64,000 nt of DNA from Allolobophora icterica (taxonomy: Eukaryota; Annelida; Clitellata; Crassiclitellata; Lumbricidae), in NCBI GenBank assembly GCA_963556255.1, contig OY744609.1, positions 24,427,634-24,491,633 of the forward strand, read 5' to 3'. How positions within the stretch are numbered: the stretch's first letter is position 1; each line of letters starts with the position of its first letter. The position numbers and the translations under genes were made by a program. The notes under the pieces are model-generated. The model made no database searches. It saw only the letters and a program-made list of their open reading frames with translations, and had not been told where the DNA came from. Positions 43,201-53,227 of this stretch are shown piece by piece.

Positions 43201-46200
43201 TCTTCCTCCAACCCTCCGTTCGCTCTCCTCCTCCAACCCTCCGTTCGCTCTCTTCTTCCAACCCTCCATTCGCTCTCTTCTTCCAACCCTCCATTCGCTC
43301 TCTTCTTCCAACCCTCCATTCTCTCTCTTCCTCCAACCCTCCATTCTCTCTCTTCCTCCAACCCTCCGTTCGTTCTCTTCCTCCAACCCTCCGTTCTCTC
43401 TCTTCCTCCAACCCTCCATTCTCTCTCTTCCTCCAACCCTCCATTCTCTCTCTTCCTCCAACCCTCCATTCACTCTCTTCCTCCAACCCTCCGATCGTTC
43501 TCTTCCTCCAACCCTCCGTTCTCTCTCTTCCTCCAACCCTCCGTACTCGCTCTTCCTCCAACCCTCCATTCTCTCTCTTCGTCCAACCCTCCATTCTCTC
43601 TCTTCCTTCAACCCTCAATTCTCTCTCTTCCGCCAACCCTCCATTCTCTCTCTTCCTCCAACCCTCCGTTCGTTCTCTTCCTCCAACCCTCCGTTCGCTC
43701 TCTTCTTCCAACCCTCCATTCGCTCTCTTCTTCCAACCCTCCATTCTCTCTCTTCCTCCGACCCTCCATTCTCTCTCTTCCTCCAACCCTCCATTCTCTC
43801 TCTTCCTCCAACCCTCCGTTCGTTCTCTTCCTCCAACCCTCCGTTCTCTCTCTTCCTCCAACCCTCCATTCTCTCTCTTCCTCCAAACCTCCATTCTCTC
43901 TCTTCCTCCAACCCTCCATTCTCTCTCTTCCTCCAACCCTCCGTTCGTTCTCTTCCTCCAACCCTCCGTTCTCTCTCTTCCTCCAACCCTCCATTCTCTC
44001 TCTTCCTCCAACCCTCCATTCTCTCTCTTCCTTCAACCCTCCATTCTCTCTCTTCCTCCAACCCTCCATTCTCTCTCTTCCTCCAACCCTCCGTTCTCTC
44101 TCTTCCTCCAACCCTCCATTCTCTCTCTTCCTCCAACCCTCCATTCTCTCTCTTCCTCCAACCCTCCGTTCTCTCTCTTCCTCCAACCCTCCATTCTCTC
44201 TCTTCTTCCAACCCTCCATTCTCTCTCTTCCTCCAACCCTCCATTCTCTCTCTTCCTCCAACCCTCCGTTCGTTCTCTTCCTCCAACCCTCCGTTCTCTC
44301 TCTTCCTCCAACCCTCCATTCTCTCTCTTCCTCCAGCCCTCCATTCTCTCTCTTCCTCCAACCCTCCATTCTCTCTCTTCCTCCAACCCTCCGTTCGTTC
44401 TCTTTCTCCAACCCTCCGTTCTCTCTCTTCCTCCAACCCTCCGTACTCTCTCTTCCTCCAACCCTCCATTCTCTCTCTTCCTCCAACCCTCCATTCTCTC
44501 TCTTCCTCCAACCCTCCATTCTCTCTCTTCCTCCAACCCTCCGTTCGTTCTCTTCCTCCAACCCTCCGTTCTCTCTCTTCCTCCAACCCTCCATTCTCTC
44601 TCTTCCTCCAGCCCTCCATTCTCTCTCTTCCTCCAACCCTCCATTCTCTCTTCCTCCAACCCTCCGTTCGTTCTCTTTCTCCAACCCTCCGTTCTCTCTC
44701 TTCCTCCAACCCTCCGTACTCTCTCTTCCTCCAACCCTCCATTCTCTCTCTTCCTCCAACCCTCCATTCTCTCTCTTCCTCCAACCCTCCATTCTCTCTC
44801 TTCCTCCAACCCTCCGTTCGTTCTCTTCCTCCAACCCTCCATTCTCTCTCTTCCTCCAACCCTCCATTTTCTCTCCTCCTCCAACCCTCCATTCTCTCTC
44901 TTCCTCCAACCCTCCATTCTCTCTTCCTTAAACCCTCCGTTCTCTCTCTTCCTCCAACCCTCCGTTCTCTCTCTTCCTCAAACCCTCCGTACTCTCTCTT
45001 CCTCCAACCCTCCATTCTCTCTCTTCCTCCAACCCTCCATTCTCTCTCTTCCTCCAACCCTCCGTTCGCTCTCCTCCTCCAACCCTCCGTTCGCTCTCTT
45101 CTTCCAACCCTCCATTCGCTCTCTTCTTCCAACCCTCCATTCGCTCTCTTCTTCCAACCCTCCATTCTCTCTCTTCCTCCAACCCTCCATTCTCTCTCTT
45201 CCTCCAACCCTCCGTTCGTTCTCTTCCTCCAACCCTCCGTTCTCTCTCTTCCTCCAACCCTCCATTCTCTCTCTTCCTCCAACCCTCCATTCTCTCTCTT
45301 CCTCCAACCCTCCATTCACTCTCTTCCTCCAACCCTCCGATCGTTCTCTTCCTCCAACCCTCCGTTCTCTCTCTTCCTCCAACCCTCCGTACTCGCTCTT
45401 CCTCCAACCCTCCATTCTCTCTCTTCGTCCAACCCTCCATTCTCTCTCTTCCTTCAACCCTCAATTCTCTCTCTTCCGCCAACCCTCCATTCTCTCTCTT
45501 CCTCCAACCCTCCGTTCGTTCTCTTCCTCCAACCCTCCGTTCTCTCTCTTCCTCCAACCCTCCGTACTCTCTCTTCATCCAACCCTCCATTCTCTCTCTT
45601 CCTCCAACCCTCCATTCTCTCTCTTCCTCCAGCCCTCCGTTCGCTCTCCTCCTCCAACCCTCCGTTCGCTCTCTTCTTCCAACCCTCCATTCGCTCTCTT
45701 CTTCCAACCCTCCATTTGCTCTCTTCCTCCAACCCTCCGTACTCTCTCCTCCTCCAACCCTCCGTTCGCTCTCTTCCTCCAACCCTCCGTTCTCTCTCTT
45801 GCTCCAACCCTCCATTCGCTCTCTTCCTCCAACCCTCCATTTGCTCTCTTCCTCCAACGCTCCGTTTCCTCTCTTCCTCCAACCCTCCATTCGCTTTCTT
45901 CCTCCAACCCTCTTTCGCTCTCTTCCTCCCACCATCCTTCGCTCTCTTTCTCCCTACCTCCATTCGCTCTCTTTCTCCAACCCTCTGTTGAACTACTTTA
46001 AATTCACCCGAGGCCAAATAACATGAAGAATGAAAACTGATTTCCTGTGTAGGCAGTGTAATGTGTACAGCAGTGGTTTTCAACCTTTTTGTAGTGACGG
46101 AACCCTACACAAGCACACATTTGCTCGCGGAACCCCGGGGCGATTTTTCCAAGAAATTCAAGTAATTGTAACTTGTAAAGTTGGGATAATGTTTAAATTT

Positions 46201-49200
46201 TAGAATATTAAACTTTTAATATAAGTTGTTTTGCATTTCCATTATAAATACATACTTTAGTCTAGCACGCTAGAATAGTGCACAGAAACAATGTCGGTAA
46301 ACAACATGTTTTTTTTACTGTATTTTGTCAGCAACTAATTCTGACAGATGGATAGAATATTTAAAATAGTATAGAAAAGAGTTATAGAAACGCTGGGCTG
46401 TAAGTAATTAACTTCCAAATTTTTTTAACTTGAATTATCCTTAAAAGAGAATTGGCCTACTAGTCACTACCGCTGTTACCCTTGAGCTTTTTGAACTTCA
46501 AGGCACGACGTAGGTGGCCACTTCGGGTACTCCCTGTTACGGGAGTGGTGGTAGGAGACAAGTGTCTCCGATCACTGCCCTCTCCAGACCTACCTCCCGC
46601 GCTGGTGGGTAGTACCTGGACACTCGTCCACGGAGTGCCTCGATACAGGTTCCATCGCTTGCTCCAAGTAGGCTATAGGCTATAGTGCGTTCACTTCTTC
46701 CTCCCCTGGGGGTCGGGGATTCCAGATTTCGCCCTGAACGGCAACAACGGACCAACAATAATTCGCTTATGGGCGGCCGCATAGCAGTTTCCGGTCCACT
46801 CTCGGGGACCTGCCTCTCTCCACTTGGGTGACACTCTCGTGGTCCCACCAGCTGTAATGGTATGTGCCAGCCCTCCGCCCCGGCTACATACAAAGTTCTA
46901 CACAACGGTCAGTTAACACGGTGCAATCACAATTGCACCAAGTGGTTGGCACCAGACTTGTTGTCCTCGAGACCGAGGTCTTGGTCTCGAGTGCACTCGA
47001 ATTCGTTTTTAAAAGTCTTGGTCTTGGTCTTGGTCTTGAGGTTCAAGGTCTTGGTCTTGGTCTTGGTCTCGAGGTTCAAGGTCTTGGTCTTGGTCTTGGT
47101 GTTCAAAGTCTTGGTCTTGGTCTCACAAGACCAAGACCAAGACCGGCTGTCAATATGAACAGTCATTTAACAAAACTCAAGAATTTTAAAACTTATCAAA
47201 CCTGTTTGCATCATAACCTACAACAAATACCTACGGACGGATGCAAGTCTTGTTGGTCAGGAAAACCCATTGGCAGCAGCAACTAAGTTATGCTGTATAT
47301 GGAAGCCCTGTCGAGACTTGTTTCTGAAGCTATACGTTCTGATAAACCATGGGAGGATGGCTCACGATTTGTACATTTACATCCAGTCCTTGAAAAGTTA
47401 CTGTGTGTCCCAGCGACTTCAGCACCTAGCTATGGAAAGTATTTTTTCACGTGGTGGAATTTTTATGAGGCTCACAAGGCACGTCTTGGTCAGAAAATTC
47501 TGAGCGAATTGTTTTTTTTAAATAAAATACAAAAGGCATTTGGAATAACAGTTTGTATGAAGGACTTTTGTAAATACGAATTCGGAATTCTCTGCAGTCT
47601 GCATTTAAAGTTCATTTGCTTGAATAAAATAAACGACTCACGTTTTCATTAAAATATCGACTCCACAATTTTTTGTATAAGGAAAAGAAGTTTTGGCCTG
47701 AATGGGATTTTTTGGGTCTTGGTCTTGGTCTTGGTCTCGGGGTTCAAAGTCTTGGTCTTGGTCTTGAGGTTCAAAGTCTTGGTCTTGGTATCGAGGTTCA
47801 AGGTCTTGGTCTTGGTCTCGAGGTTCAAGGTCTTGGTCTTGGTCTTGGTCTTGAGGTTTAAGGTCTTGACAACAAGACTGGTTGGCACTCGGTCCGACCC
47901 AAGGTCATTTCAGCAATTCAGGGCTGTTATCGGCACATTCTCCTTCTATCTCAAACGGGAACAGATCGGGGTAATTAAACCAATTCGACACCAAGAGGGT
48001 TGGCTATATCAGAGCGTCTGGTTAGCCTACCCCACCGTTTACCCGCGCAAAAATGAAATGCAAATATAAAATGCAACAATACATTCCCGTAATATTGTTA
48101 GTTATTGTAACATAGAATTGTGTCTAGCATGAACGCCTGAAAGCTGTGAAGAATTCTGTTATTTGTTCATCCTTTTGCGAAATTAGTTAGTGTTTTTAAA
48201 ATTTAAGTCTGCTGCCGCGGAACCCCTGGCCGACGCCCGCGGAACCCCTGGGTTCCGCGGAACCCCGGTTGAAAACCACTGCAGTGTACAGTGTAGTGTG
48301 TACAGTGTAGTGTGTACAGTGTAGTGTGTAGATGCCACAAGGCTTGTAGAGAGACATTGAGACAGAGAGACTGCAGAGACAAAGCGAGAGAAAACAGAAG
48401 ACAGACGAACAAGGCAGATTGCCGCAGATATTATTTCAGGCATTTCTTAGCGCTGGAGCTGAAGAATACACCGTTAAAGTGTATGCAGTGGCTGTGCGCC
48501 TGAAAGGGGAGAATCTGGCTCGTGTACAACTGGGCATGGTTCGACCAGGGTCAAATACTCCGGTTGTCGGACACATCAGGGTGACATAGTATAGACCAAA
48601 GATGTTAATAGGTGAGGATACACCACACTTACATACGTCTGTGGCCCTGTGTATCATGCATCATGAAGCATCCGTCATATATGCAGAATAGTTCAGACTG
48701 CAGAGAAGCTGAGACATACACGGAAAAAGTACATCAAATTTCTTTAGTTAAAAGCTTGGGACCCTTGGAAACAGTAAATATGAAGGCCATAGAGGCTTCC
48801 TTGTTCCTTAATTAAAAGTGAATAAGTAAGTTTTATTAAGCATTTTTAATTTTTGATATTTTGAATGGCCAAAAATGTACTGGGACGAAAATATACTCTC
48901 GCCCCCGATCCTTGGTGAGCACTGGGGCGAACGTCCCTGTTGCCCCTGTGGAGTCGGCGCCTATGCTCAAGTAAGCTTGGTTGGTGTTCATTGCATTTGA
49001 CTACTTTTGGAGAAATGAAGGTGCTGTACTTCCGTACTACAACTCGAGCATAAAGTGCGGACCATGCTTCTGTTAGAGTGCACTTATGTACAGTTGCATT
49101 TGACTCTTCGTGCAGCAAACGATTTTACTGCTTCTTCCAACAGATGTACTGGGATAATTTTTCCTCCTTACTTTGCTTTTGCTTTAGTGTTGGTTAGATG

Positions 49201-49533
49201 TGTGGTAGTGTTGGTAGTGGTAGTGACAATTGTTTATAGTGATACTGATGATGACTAGCCTATGATGTGATGTAATGTAACCAGATATCTTCATTGAAGA
49301 GTCATCTCAAAAGACTTTCTCTTATTTTGACTTGGATTTCTTATTGTTTCTCCAGAACCAGACTGGTATGGTGATGAGCGAAAACAGACTCTGCTCCAAC
49401 CAGAGCAAATTAGTAACGACTTCTGGATTTTAAAGTCGCTTCTCCACAATTACGACAACTGTCAAAACAGCTCCATCATTGGTGCAGATGTTGGCCGACC
49501 ATCGTCTACGCGGGGCAGCCGAATATTTCGAGA
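35372..49533 (+). CDS. HPSE: Heparanase-like GH79 glycosidase, first four coding exons (3' part absent)
   Basis: Exons: 35372-35583, 36499-36644, 38374-38550, 49356-49533, phases 2, 1, 1 then 2, all GT-AG; the 237 codons so far are under half of a typical heparanase. A non-coding acceptor at 35358-35359 implies a 5' UTR intron. N-terminal [20 protein letters not shown] looks like a signal peptide. Family matches: [40 protein letters not shown] then [33 protein letters not shown], and IDWELGN/EP, the GH79 proton-donor motif. [11 protein letters not shown] matches the following GPDVGQP strand. The donor Glu codon (G/AA) is split by intron 3 (38551-49355), which carries transposon A. Downstream exons, including the nucleophile, were not found up to 64000. 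Heparanases cleave heparan sulfate; substrate here is inferred. Confidence 0.9.
35903..36003. repeat. (CATA)n microsatellite
   Basis: About 24 tandem ATAC units in heparanase intron 1. Confidence 0.95.
36321..36402 (+). repeat. Intronic duplicate of sequence after heparanase exon 3
   Basis: About 75 bp (GGTGTGTAATTCTGTAATC ... TAGGTTTTGCAGAAATGACT ... AAGCCAGTTTTGTTCTTCTG) recur at 38550-38625 directly after exon 3. Just upstream, GAATTGGGCAGTG resembles the last coding bases of exon 3 (GAGCTGGGCAATG). Confidence 0.75.
36645..37135. other. Heparanase intron 2, unassigned part
   Basis: No repeat or gene recognised between exon 2 and the ACAG array. Confidence 0.4.
37136..37209. repeat. (ACAG)n microsatellite
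   Basis: About 18 tandem AGAC units in heparanase intron 2. Confidence 0.95.
37580..37691. mobile_element. Solo end of a hAT-like element (TAGGGCTGTATCGAATATTC)
   Basis: The reverse complement begins TAGGGCTGTATCGAATATTC and continues with repeated ATTCGGCC/CCGAATA motifs, typical of hAT subterminal arrays. No opposite end was found, so it may be a truncated relic. Confidence 0.5.
37770..37975 (-). repeat. Dispersed repeat, CCCGTCATAA family, copy 3 (inverted)
   Basis: The reverse complement starts AACTAGCTGTAACCCGTG with the inverse ATCACGG, then TATTATGACGTCATATAATA, AAAATGCTCTAAACGCCGTC and ...GTGACGTCAC. Same motif order as at 4507 and 34488. Confidence 0.7.
38662..38677. promoter_or_regulatory. 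Palindromic POU octamer-like site
   Basis: ATTTGCATATGCAAAT is a perfect 16-bp palindrome made of two overlapping octamers (ATTTGCAT/ATGCAAAT), the form bound by POU-domain dimers, followed by another ATGCATAT. It is 112 bp downstream of heparanase exon 3. Binding is inferred from the motif only. Confidence 0.35.
39838..45985 (+). repeat. 25-bp minisatellite array of copy A (~246 units)
   Basis: The plus-strand unit is TTCCTCCAACCCTCC followed by ATTCTCTCTC; common variants replace ATTC by GTTC, or TCTC by GCTC, GTTC or TACTC. 25 is not a multiple of three, and the G-rich strand lacks TAA, TAG and TGA, so all three minus frames stay open and encode the same 25-residue cycle ([13 protein letters not shown]...). 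A higher-order duplication of about 1.85 kb (74 units) is visible: 42185-43611 recurs at 44033-45457 with nearly the same order of variants. The G-rich strand carries GGAGGGTTGGAGG in each unit. Confidence 0.97.
46071..48283. mobile_element. hAT element (CAGTGGTTTTCAACC) nested in copy A
   Basis: Ends CAGTGGTTTTCAACC and GGTTGAAAACCACTG are perfect 15-bp inverted repeats, with CGGAACCCC motifs inside both ends. GTGTACAG lies at 46063-46070 and at 48284-48291, two bases (CA) beyond the right terminal repeat. The uninterrupted sequence is present at the same place in copies B and C. The interior is GC-rich (46480-46910) with no recognised transposase, and holds the nested element 46953-47880. 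Confidence 0.93.
46953..47880 (+). mobile_element. hAT element with GACCAA-array ends, copy 2
   Basis: Ends CAGACTTGTTGTC and GACAACAAGACTG; perfect 8-bp duplication GTTGGCAC (46945-46952, 47881-47888). Inner arrays of TTGGTC repeats at both ends. Between them, frameshifted plus-strand fragments CVPATSAPS and [18 protein letters not shown] match the end of the hAT transposase dimerisation domain. Inverted relative to copy 1 (32559-33490). Confidence 0.93.
48974..49355. other. Heparanase intron 3, part right of copy A
   Basis: Unique sequence ending in the acceptor TTGTTTCTCCAG before exon 4. Nothing else recognised. Confidence 0.5.
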
Positions 49534-49789
49534 GTAATGATGTCTATCTAATCTCTTTTCTTTTCTTAATTTGACTTGAAACTTGAACTAATTCTGCTAG
49601 AGTTTGCTCTGACAGAAACTTTATCTGTAAGGATTTCTTGTTTTTTTTACAAGGTCCTTAAGAAGTAAAGTAAGGGGCTCTTATCAAGTGTTTTAGGTAC
49701 AGAGAGTCTTTCAGTCTTTTTGCTTGAAGCTCTGATACAGGAACGGCAATCCAACAGCTGAAGAAACTCTTCTTACAGCCAGAGTGTTT

Positions 49790-49998
<209 letters not shown>

Positions 49999-50039
49999 AG
50001 ACTTTTAGGAGTTTGCGCACTCATTGTTTGCGCACTCAT

Positions 50040-53000
50040 TGTTTGGTTAGTTGCTGTTTAATGACACTGTGTCATTGCAAAGATAATTAGCGTCGCCCTC
50101 CTTTTTCCAGGCTCGGGACTGGCACTACCAGAGTACGGGTAGTGGTGGAGTTACACACTCATTGTTACTAACACACACAGTTTGGAAAGTTCAGGTTACC
50201 TGAAAGTTAAATTTTGATTGCTCATTGTTAAAATGACGCCAGAAAAGAATTCAGTGAACAACGTGAACGATTCAATCCAGATACTGGAAAGAGTCGCGTT
50301 CGGCAGGGGGAGACAAGGCTCCCTCGGTCGTCATCCAGCGAAAACCTTACAAGAAAAAGAAAAGCTAAAAATAGGAACGTGGAATGTAAGAACGATGCTG
50401 AGACCGGGAAAGTTGGCTAATGTAGTGGGAGAGATGAAGAGAGCAGGTTTGGACATTTTGGGCCTGTCGGAGGTCAGGTGGAAAGAGGGAGGAGACTTCA
50501 TGAGTGACGGCATTAGGGTGATATACACTGGAGGAGAGAAGAGTCAAAATGGTGTGGCCATCTTGCTGTCGGAGAGAGTCGCCAAATGCGTATCAAGGGT
50601 GGAGAGACATGAGGACAGAATGCTCATAGTGACATTGCAAGCACACCCAGTCGACATAACAATAATACAAGTGTATATGCCAACATCAGCACACGAGGAG
50701 GAGGAGGTGGATGACATATACGAGATGATAGAGGAAAGGCTTAGAGACATCAAAGGCAAAGATTATGTGATTGTCATGGGAGATTGGAATGCAACAGTTG
50801 GTGAAAAAGAACAGGAAGAGGCTACAGGAAAATATGGACTGGGGAACAGAAATGAGAGAGGAGAAAAGCTGGTGGATTTCTGCAAGAGACAAAAACTCAT
50901 GGTAACAAATACTTGGTTCCAACAGGAAAAGCGGAGAAGATACACATGGAAGGCACCTGGAGATGGAGCAAGATACCAACTGGACTACATCATGATCAGA
51001 CAAAGGTACAGAAACAGTGTCAAGAACTCAAGAACTCTCCCAGGAGCCGATGCAGACACAGACCATAACCTGGTTGCCATGACAATACATCTCCGACTTA
51101 AGTTCATAAAGAAGCAAAGGATAGTTAAACAGAAATGGAATACAGAAAGAATGCAAACAAAGAGTAACGAACTGTCAGAAAATATAGAAGAACGGGTGGT
51201 GGAGTTGAGTACGGAGATAACAACAGATGAAAGGTGGAGGAGTCTGAAGGAGATCGTGATTGAGGAAACGACAAAGACTGTGGGGTTCCAGATGGGTACA
51301 GGACCACGCAAGCCATGGGTTACAACGGAGATGCTCAGGGATATGGAAGAAAGAAGAAAATGGAAACACCAGAGCACAGAAGAGGCAAGGAGTGAATACA
51401 AAAGGCTGAATAATCAACTAAGAAGAACAACAGATAAGGCAAGAGAGGATTGGTGGGAAGAGCAGTGTGAGGAGCTAGAGATGCTACAGAATCGAGGAAG
51501 ACACGACCTGGTATATGGAAAGGTCAAAACACTGACAAATAAGAAAAATATGGGTGGCGGAAGCGCAATCAAGGACAAGGATGGCAAGTTGCTAGAGGAC
51601 GCAGACGATATCAGGAAAAGATGGAAGGAATATGTTGAGGATCTATATATGGGAAAAAGTAGCCAAGAAGATCTCGGGGAAGAACAAACACCAAGTACCG
51701 ATAACATAGGACCGGACGTACTAAGGGATGAGGTTCTGGCAGCAATCAATGATATGAAAAACAACAAAGCAGAAGGAATTGATAATATCCCAATTGAAAT
51801 ACTGAGGAACCTGGGAGAGAAGGCAATGACAGAACTAGTGCGGTTATGCCAAGACATATATAACACAGGAGTTTGGCCGGAAGATTTCCTACAAACCATA
51901 TTGATCCCGCTCAAGAAAAAGCCAAATGCAACAACATGTGAAGACCACCGAACTATAAGCCTCCTCACCCATGCATCCAAGATTCTACTAAGAGTTATCG
52001 CGAAGAGACTGCAAGCCAAGGCAGAAACAGATGACTGCTTGGGGGGGGATCAATTTGGTTTTAGAAAGGGAAGAGGAACAAGAGATGCAATTGCAGCGGT
52101 GAGGATACTAGCGGAAAGAAGTCTCCAGCATGGCCAGGACGTCTATGTGTGTTTCGTCGACTATGAGAAGGCTTTCGATAGGGTGGATTGGAGGAAATTA
52201 ATGCATGCATTACGAAGAATAGGGGTGGATTGGAAAGAGCGAAGACTTATTGGAAACCTGTACATGGGACAGAAAGTAAAAATAAGAATAGATGGTGAAT
52301 ACTCAGAGCCGGGAAGAATGGGCAGAGGAGTGAGGCAAGGATGCCCGCTCTCTCCAATACTCTTCAACATCTACATCGAAGAGCTTGTACGGGAGGCGAT
52401 GGAAGAAGTGAACGAGGGAATAAAGGTTGGGGGTAGGTTGGTGAAAGCGCTGAGATTTGCGGATGATCAGGCAATGTTAGCAAGAAGCCAAAAAGGACTG
52501 CAGAGAATGATGGATCGCCTGAATATGATCTCAACAGAATACGAAATGAAAATAAATACCAAGAAGACAAAGGTCATGAGGATAAGCAAAAGAGAAGAAA
52601 AAGAAGTTAGAATAACCGTAAATGGAGTGGTCGTCGAACAAGTTGAGAGATTCTGTTACCTAGGAAGTATGGTCACGAGGGATGTGAAGTGCCATGCGGA
52701 GATAAAAAGAAGAATAGCCATGGGAAAAGATGCATTCTATAAAAGAAAGGAGCTCTTGAGAGGAAAATTAAATAGGAATCTGAAGAAGCGAATGGTTAAG
52801 ACGCTGGTATGGAGTGTAGTTCTATACGGATCTGAAACGTGGACTATAAGAGGGGAGGACATCAAAAGGATAGAAGCCTTCGAAATGTGGATATGGCGTA
52901 GAATGGAGAGAATCAGCTGGACAGGGCACAAGACAAATGACGAAGTACTGCAAATGGTGGGAGAGGAGAGATCCATGATGAGGACAATCAGAGAGCGTCA

Positions 53001-53227
53001 AAGAAGATGGATTGGCCATATAATGAGAGGAAATTCCCTGCTACGAGATATCATCGAGGGTAGAATGGAAGGGAAAAAGACAAGAGGACGACCAAGAACA
53101 ATGTTCCTAGACTGGACAATAAAGAGGGACGGCTACAGACAGATGAAAGCGGAAGCTCAACATCGAGAGGAATGGCGCCGTTGGACATACGAACCTGCCT
53201 AAGGGCAGAGAACCAAAGAAGAAGAAG
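50040..53227 (+). mobile_element. Near full-length EN-RT LINE
   Basis: Coding frame 50233-53202 followed by an extremely short 3' end: CATACGAACCTGCC overlaps the stop region and leads to an AAGAAGAAGAAG tail at about 53214-53227. Two truncated copies (54046-54407 and 9672-9734) end the same way. The 5' boundary is uncertain; ACTCATTGTTT-like motifs recur between 50029 and 50232. No clear target duplication. Confidence 0.8.
50233..53202 (+). CDS. EN-RT LINE polyprotein, apparently intact (989 codons)
   Basis: One uninterrupted frame from ATG 50233 to TAA. The N-terminal AP-type endonuclease has WNVRTM, LSEVRW (catalytic Glu), [19 protein letters not shown] (D-x-N), [18 protein letters not shown] and DTDHNLV (final Asp-His). 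RT motifs follow: [44 protein letters not shown] (first Asp), [19 protein letters not shown], and [10 protein letters not shown] (FADD active site). The C-terminal region has [37 protein letters not shown] and [11 protein letters not shown]. Layout resembles RTE-like single-ORF LINEs with craniofacial-development-protein-2-like endonucleases; exact clade uncertain. No damage to catalytic motifs is visible, so it may be active. It lies within or beyond heparanase intron 4. Confidence 0.95.
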   Translation: MTPEKNSVNNVNDSIQILERVAFGRGRQGSLGRHPAKTLQEKEKLKIGTWNVRTMLRPGKLANVVGEMKRAGLDILGLSEVRWKEGGDFMSDGIRVIYTGGEKSQNGVAILLSERVAKCVSRVERHEDRMLIVTLQAHPVDITIIQVYMPTSAHEEEEVDDIYEMIEERLRDIKGKDYVIVMGDWNATVGEKEQEEATGKYGLGNRNERGEKLVDFCKRQKLMVTNTWFQQEKRRRYTWKAPGDGARYQLDYIMIRQRYRNSVKNSRTLPGADADTDHNLVAMTIHLRLKFIKKQRIVKQKWNTERMQTKSNELSENIEERVVELSTEITTDERWRSLKEIVIEETTKTVGFQMGTGPRKPWVTTEMLRDMEERRKWKHQSTEEARSEYKRLNNQLRRTTDKAREDWWEEQCEELEMLQNRGRHDLVYGKVKTLTNKKNMGGGSAIKDKDGKLLEDADDIRKRWKEYVEDLYMGKSSQEDLGEEQTPSTDNIGPDVLRDEVLAAINDMKNNKAEGIDNIPIEILRNLGEKAMTELVRLCQDIYNTGVWPEDFLQTILIPLKKKPNATTCEDHRTISLLTHASKILLRVIAKRLQAKAETDDCLGGDQFGFRKGRGTRDAIAAVRILAERSLQHGQDVYVCFVDYEKAFDRVDWRKLMHALRRIGVDWKERRLIGNLYMGQKVKIRIDGEYSEPGRMGRGVRQGCPLSPILFNIYIEELVREAMEEVNEGIKVGGRLVKALRFADDQAMLARSQKGLQRMMDRLNMISTEYEMKINTKKTKVMRISKREEKEVRITVNGVVVEQVERFCYLGSMVTRDVKCHAEIKRRIAMGKDAFYKRKELLRGKLNRNLKKRMVKTLVWSVVLYGSETWTIRGEDIKRIEAFEMWIWRRMERISWTGHKTNDEVLQMVGEERSMMRTIRERQRRWIGHIMRGNSLLRDIIEGRMEGKKTRGRPRTMFLDWTIKRDGYRQMKAEAQHREEWRRWTYEPA

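Larger units (their letters stand above)
38823..48965 (+). mobile_element. Minisatellite-bearing hAT-like transposon, copy A (10.1 kb)
   Basis: Ends CATAGGCGCCGACT and AGTCGGCGCCTATG are perfect 14-bp inverted repeats; perfect 8-bp duplication CTCAAGTA at 38815-38822 and 48966-48973. Layout: 1.0 kb unique left part, about 6.15 kb of 25-bp minisatellite, then a right part whose GTGTACAG-rich region is interrupted by a 2.2-kb hAT element, and a 0.68-kb right arm. No transposase. It lies in heparanase intron 3. Copies B and C share the same arms but have only about 50 minisatellite units. Confidence 0.96.

Noticed and set aside
39751..45935. Many very long overlapping open frames encoding charged repeats ([13 protein letters not shown] and relatives), also in B and C
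   Set aside because: They arise because the 25-bp unit contains no stop trinucleotide on one strand. All three frames are open, unit variation is not codon-biased, and no start context or domain is seen. Treated as minisatellite, not protein.
39838..45985. Possible CRISPR array
   Set aside because: There are no spacers: variation is within the repeat unit and the array is contiguous 25-bp satellite in animal DNA.
39838..45985. Interstitial telomere repeat, because units contain GGGTT/AACCC
   Set aside because: The period is 25 bp and TTAGGG is absent. The resemblance is limited to five bases.
46482..46905. Open frames in the GC-rich interior of the nested hAT element
   Set aside because: Both strands are open because of base composition; no transposase or other motif was recognised.
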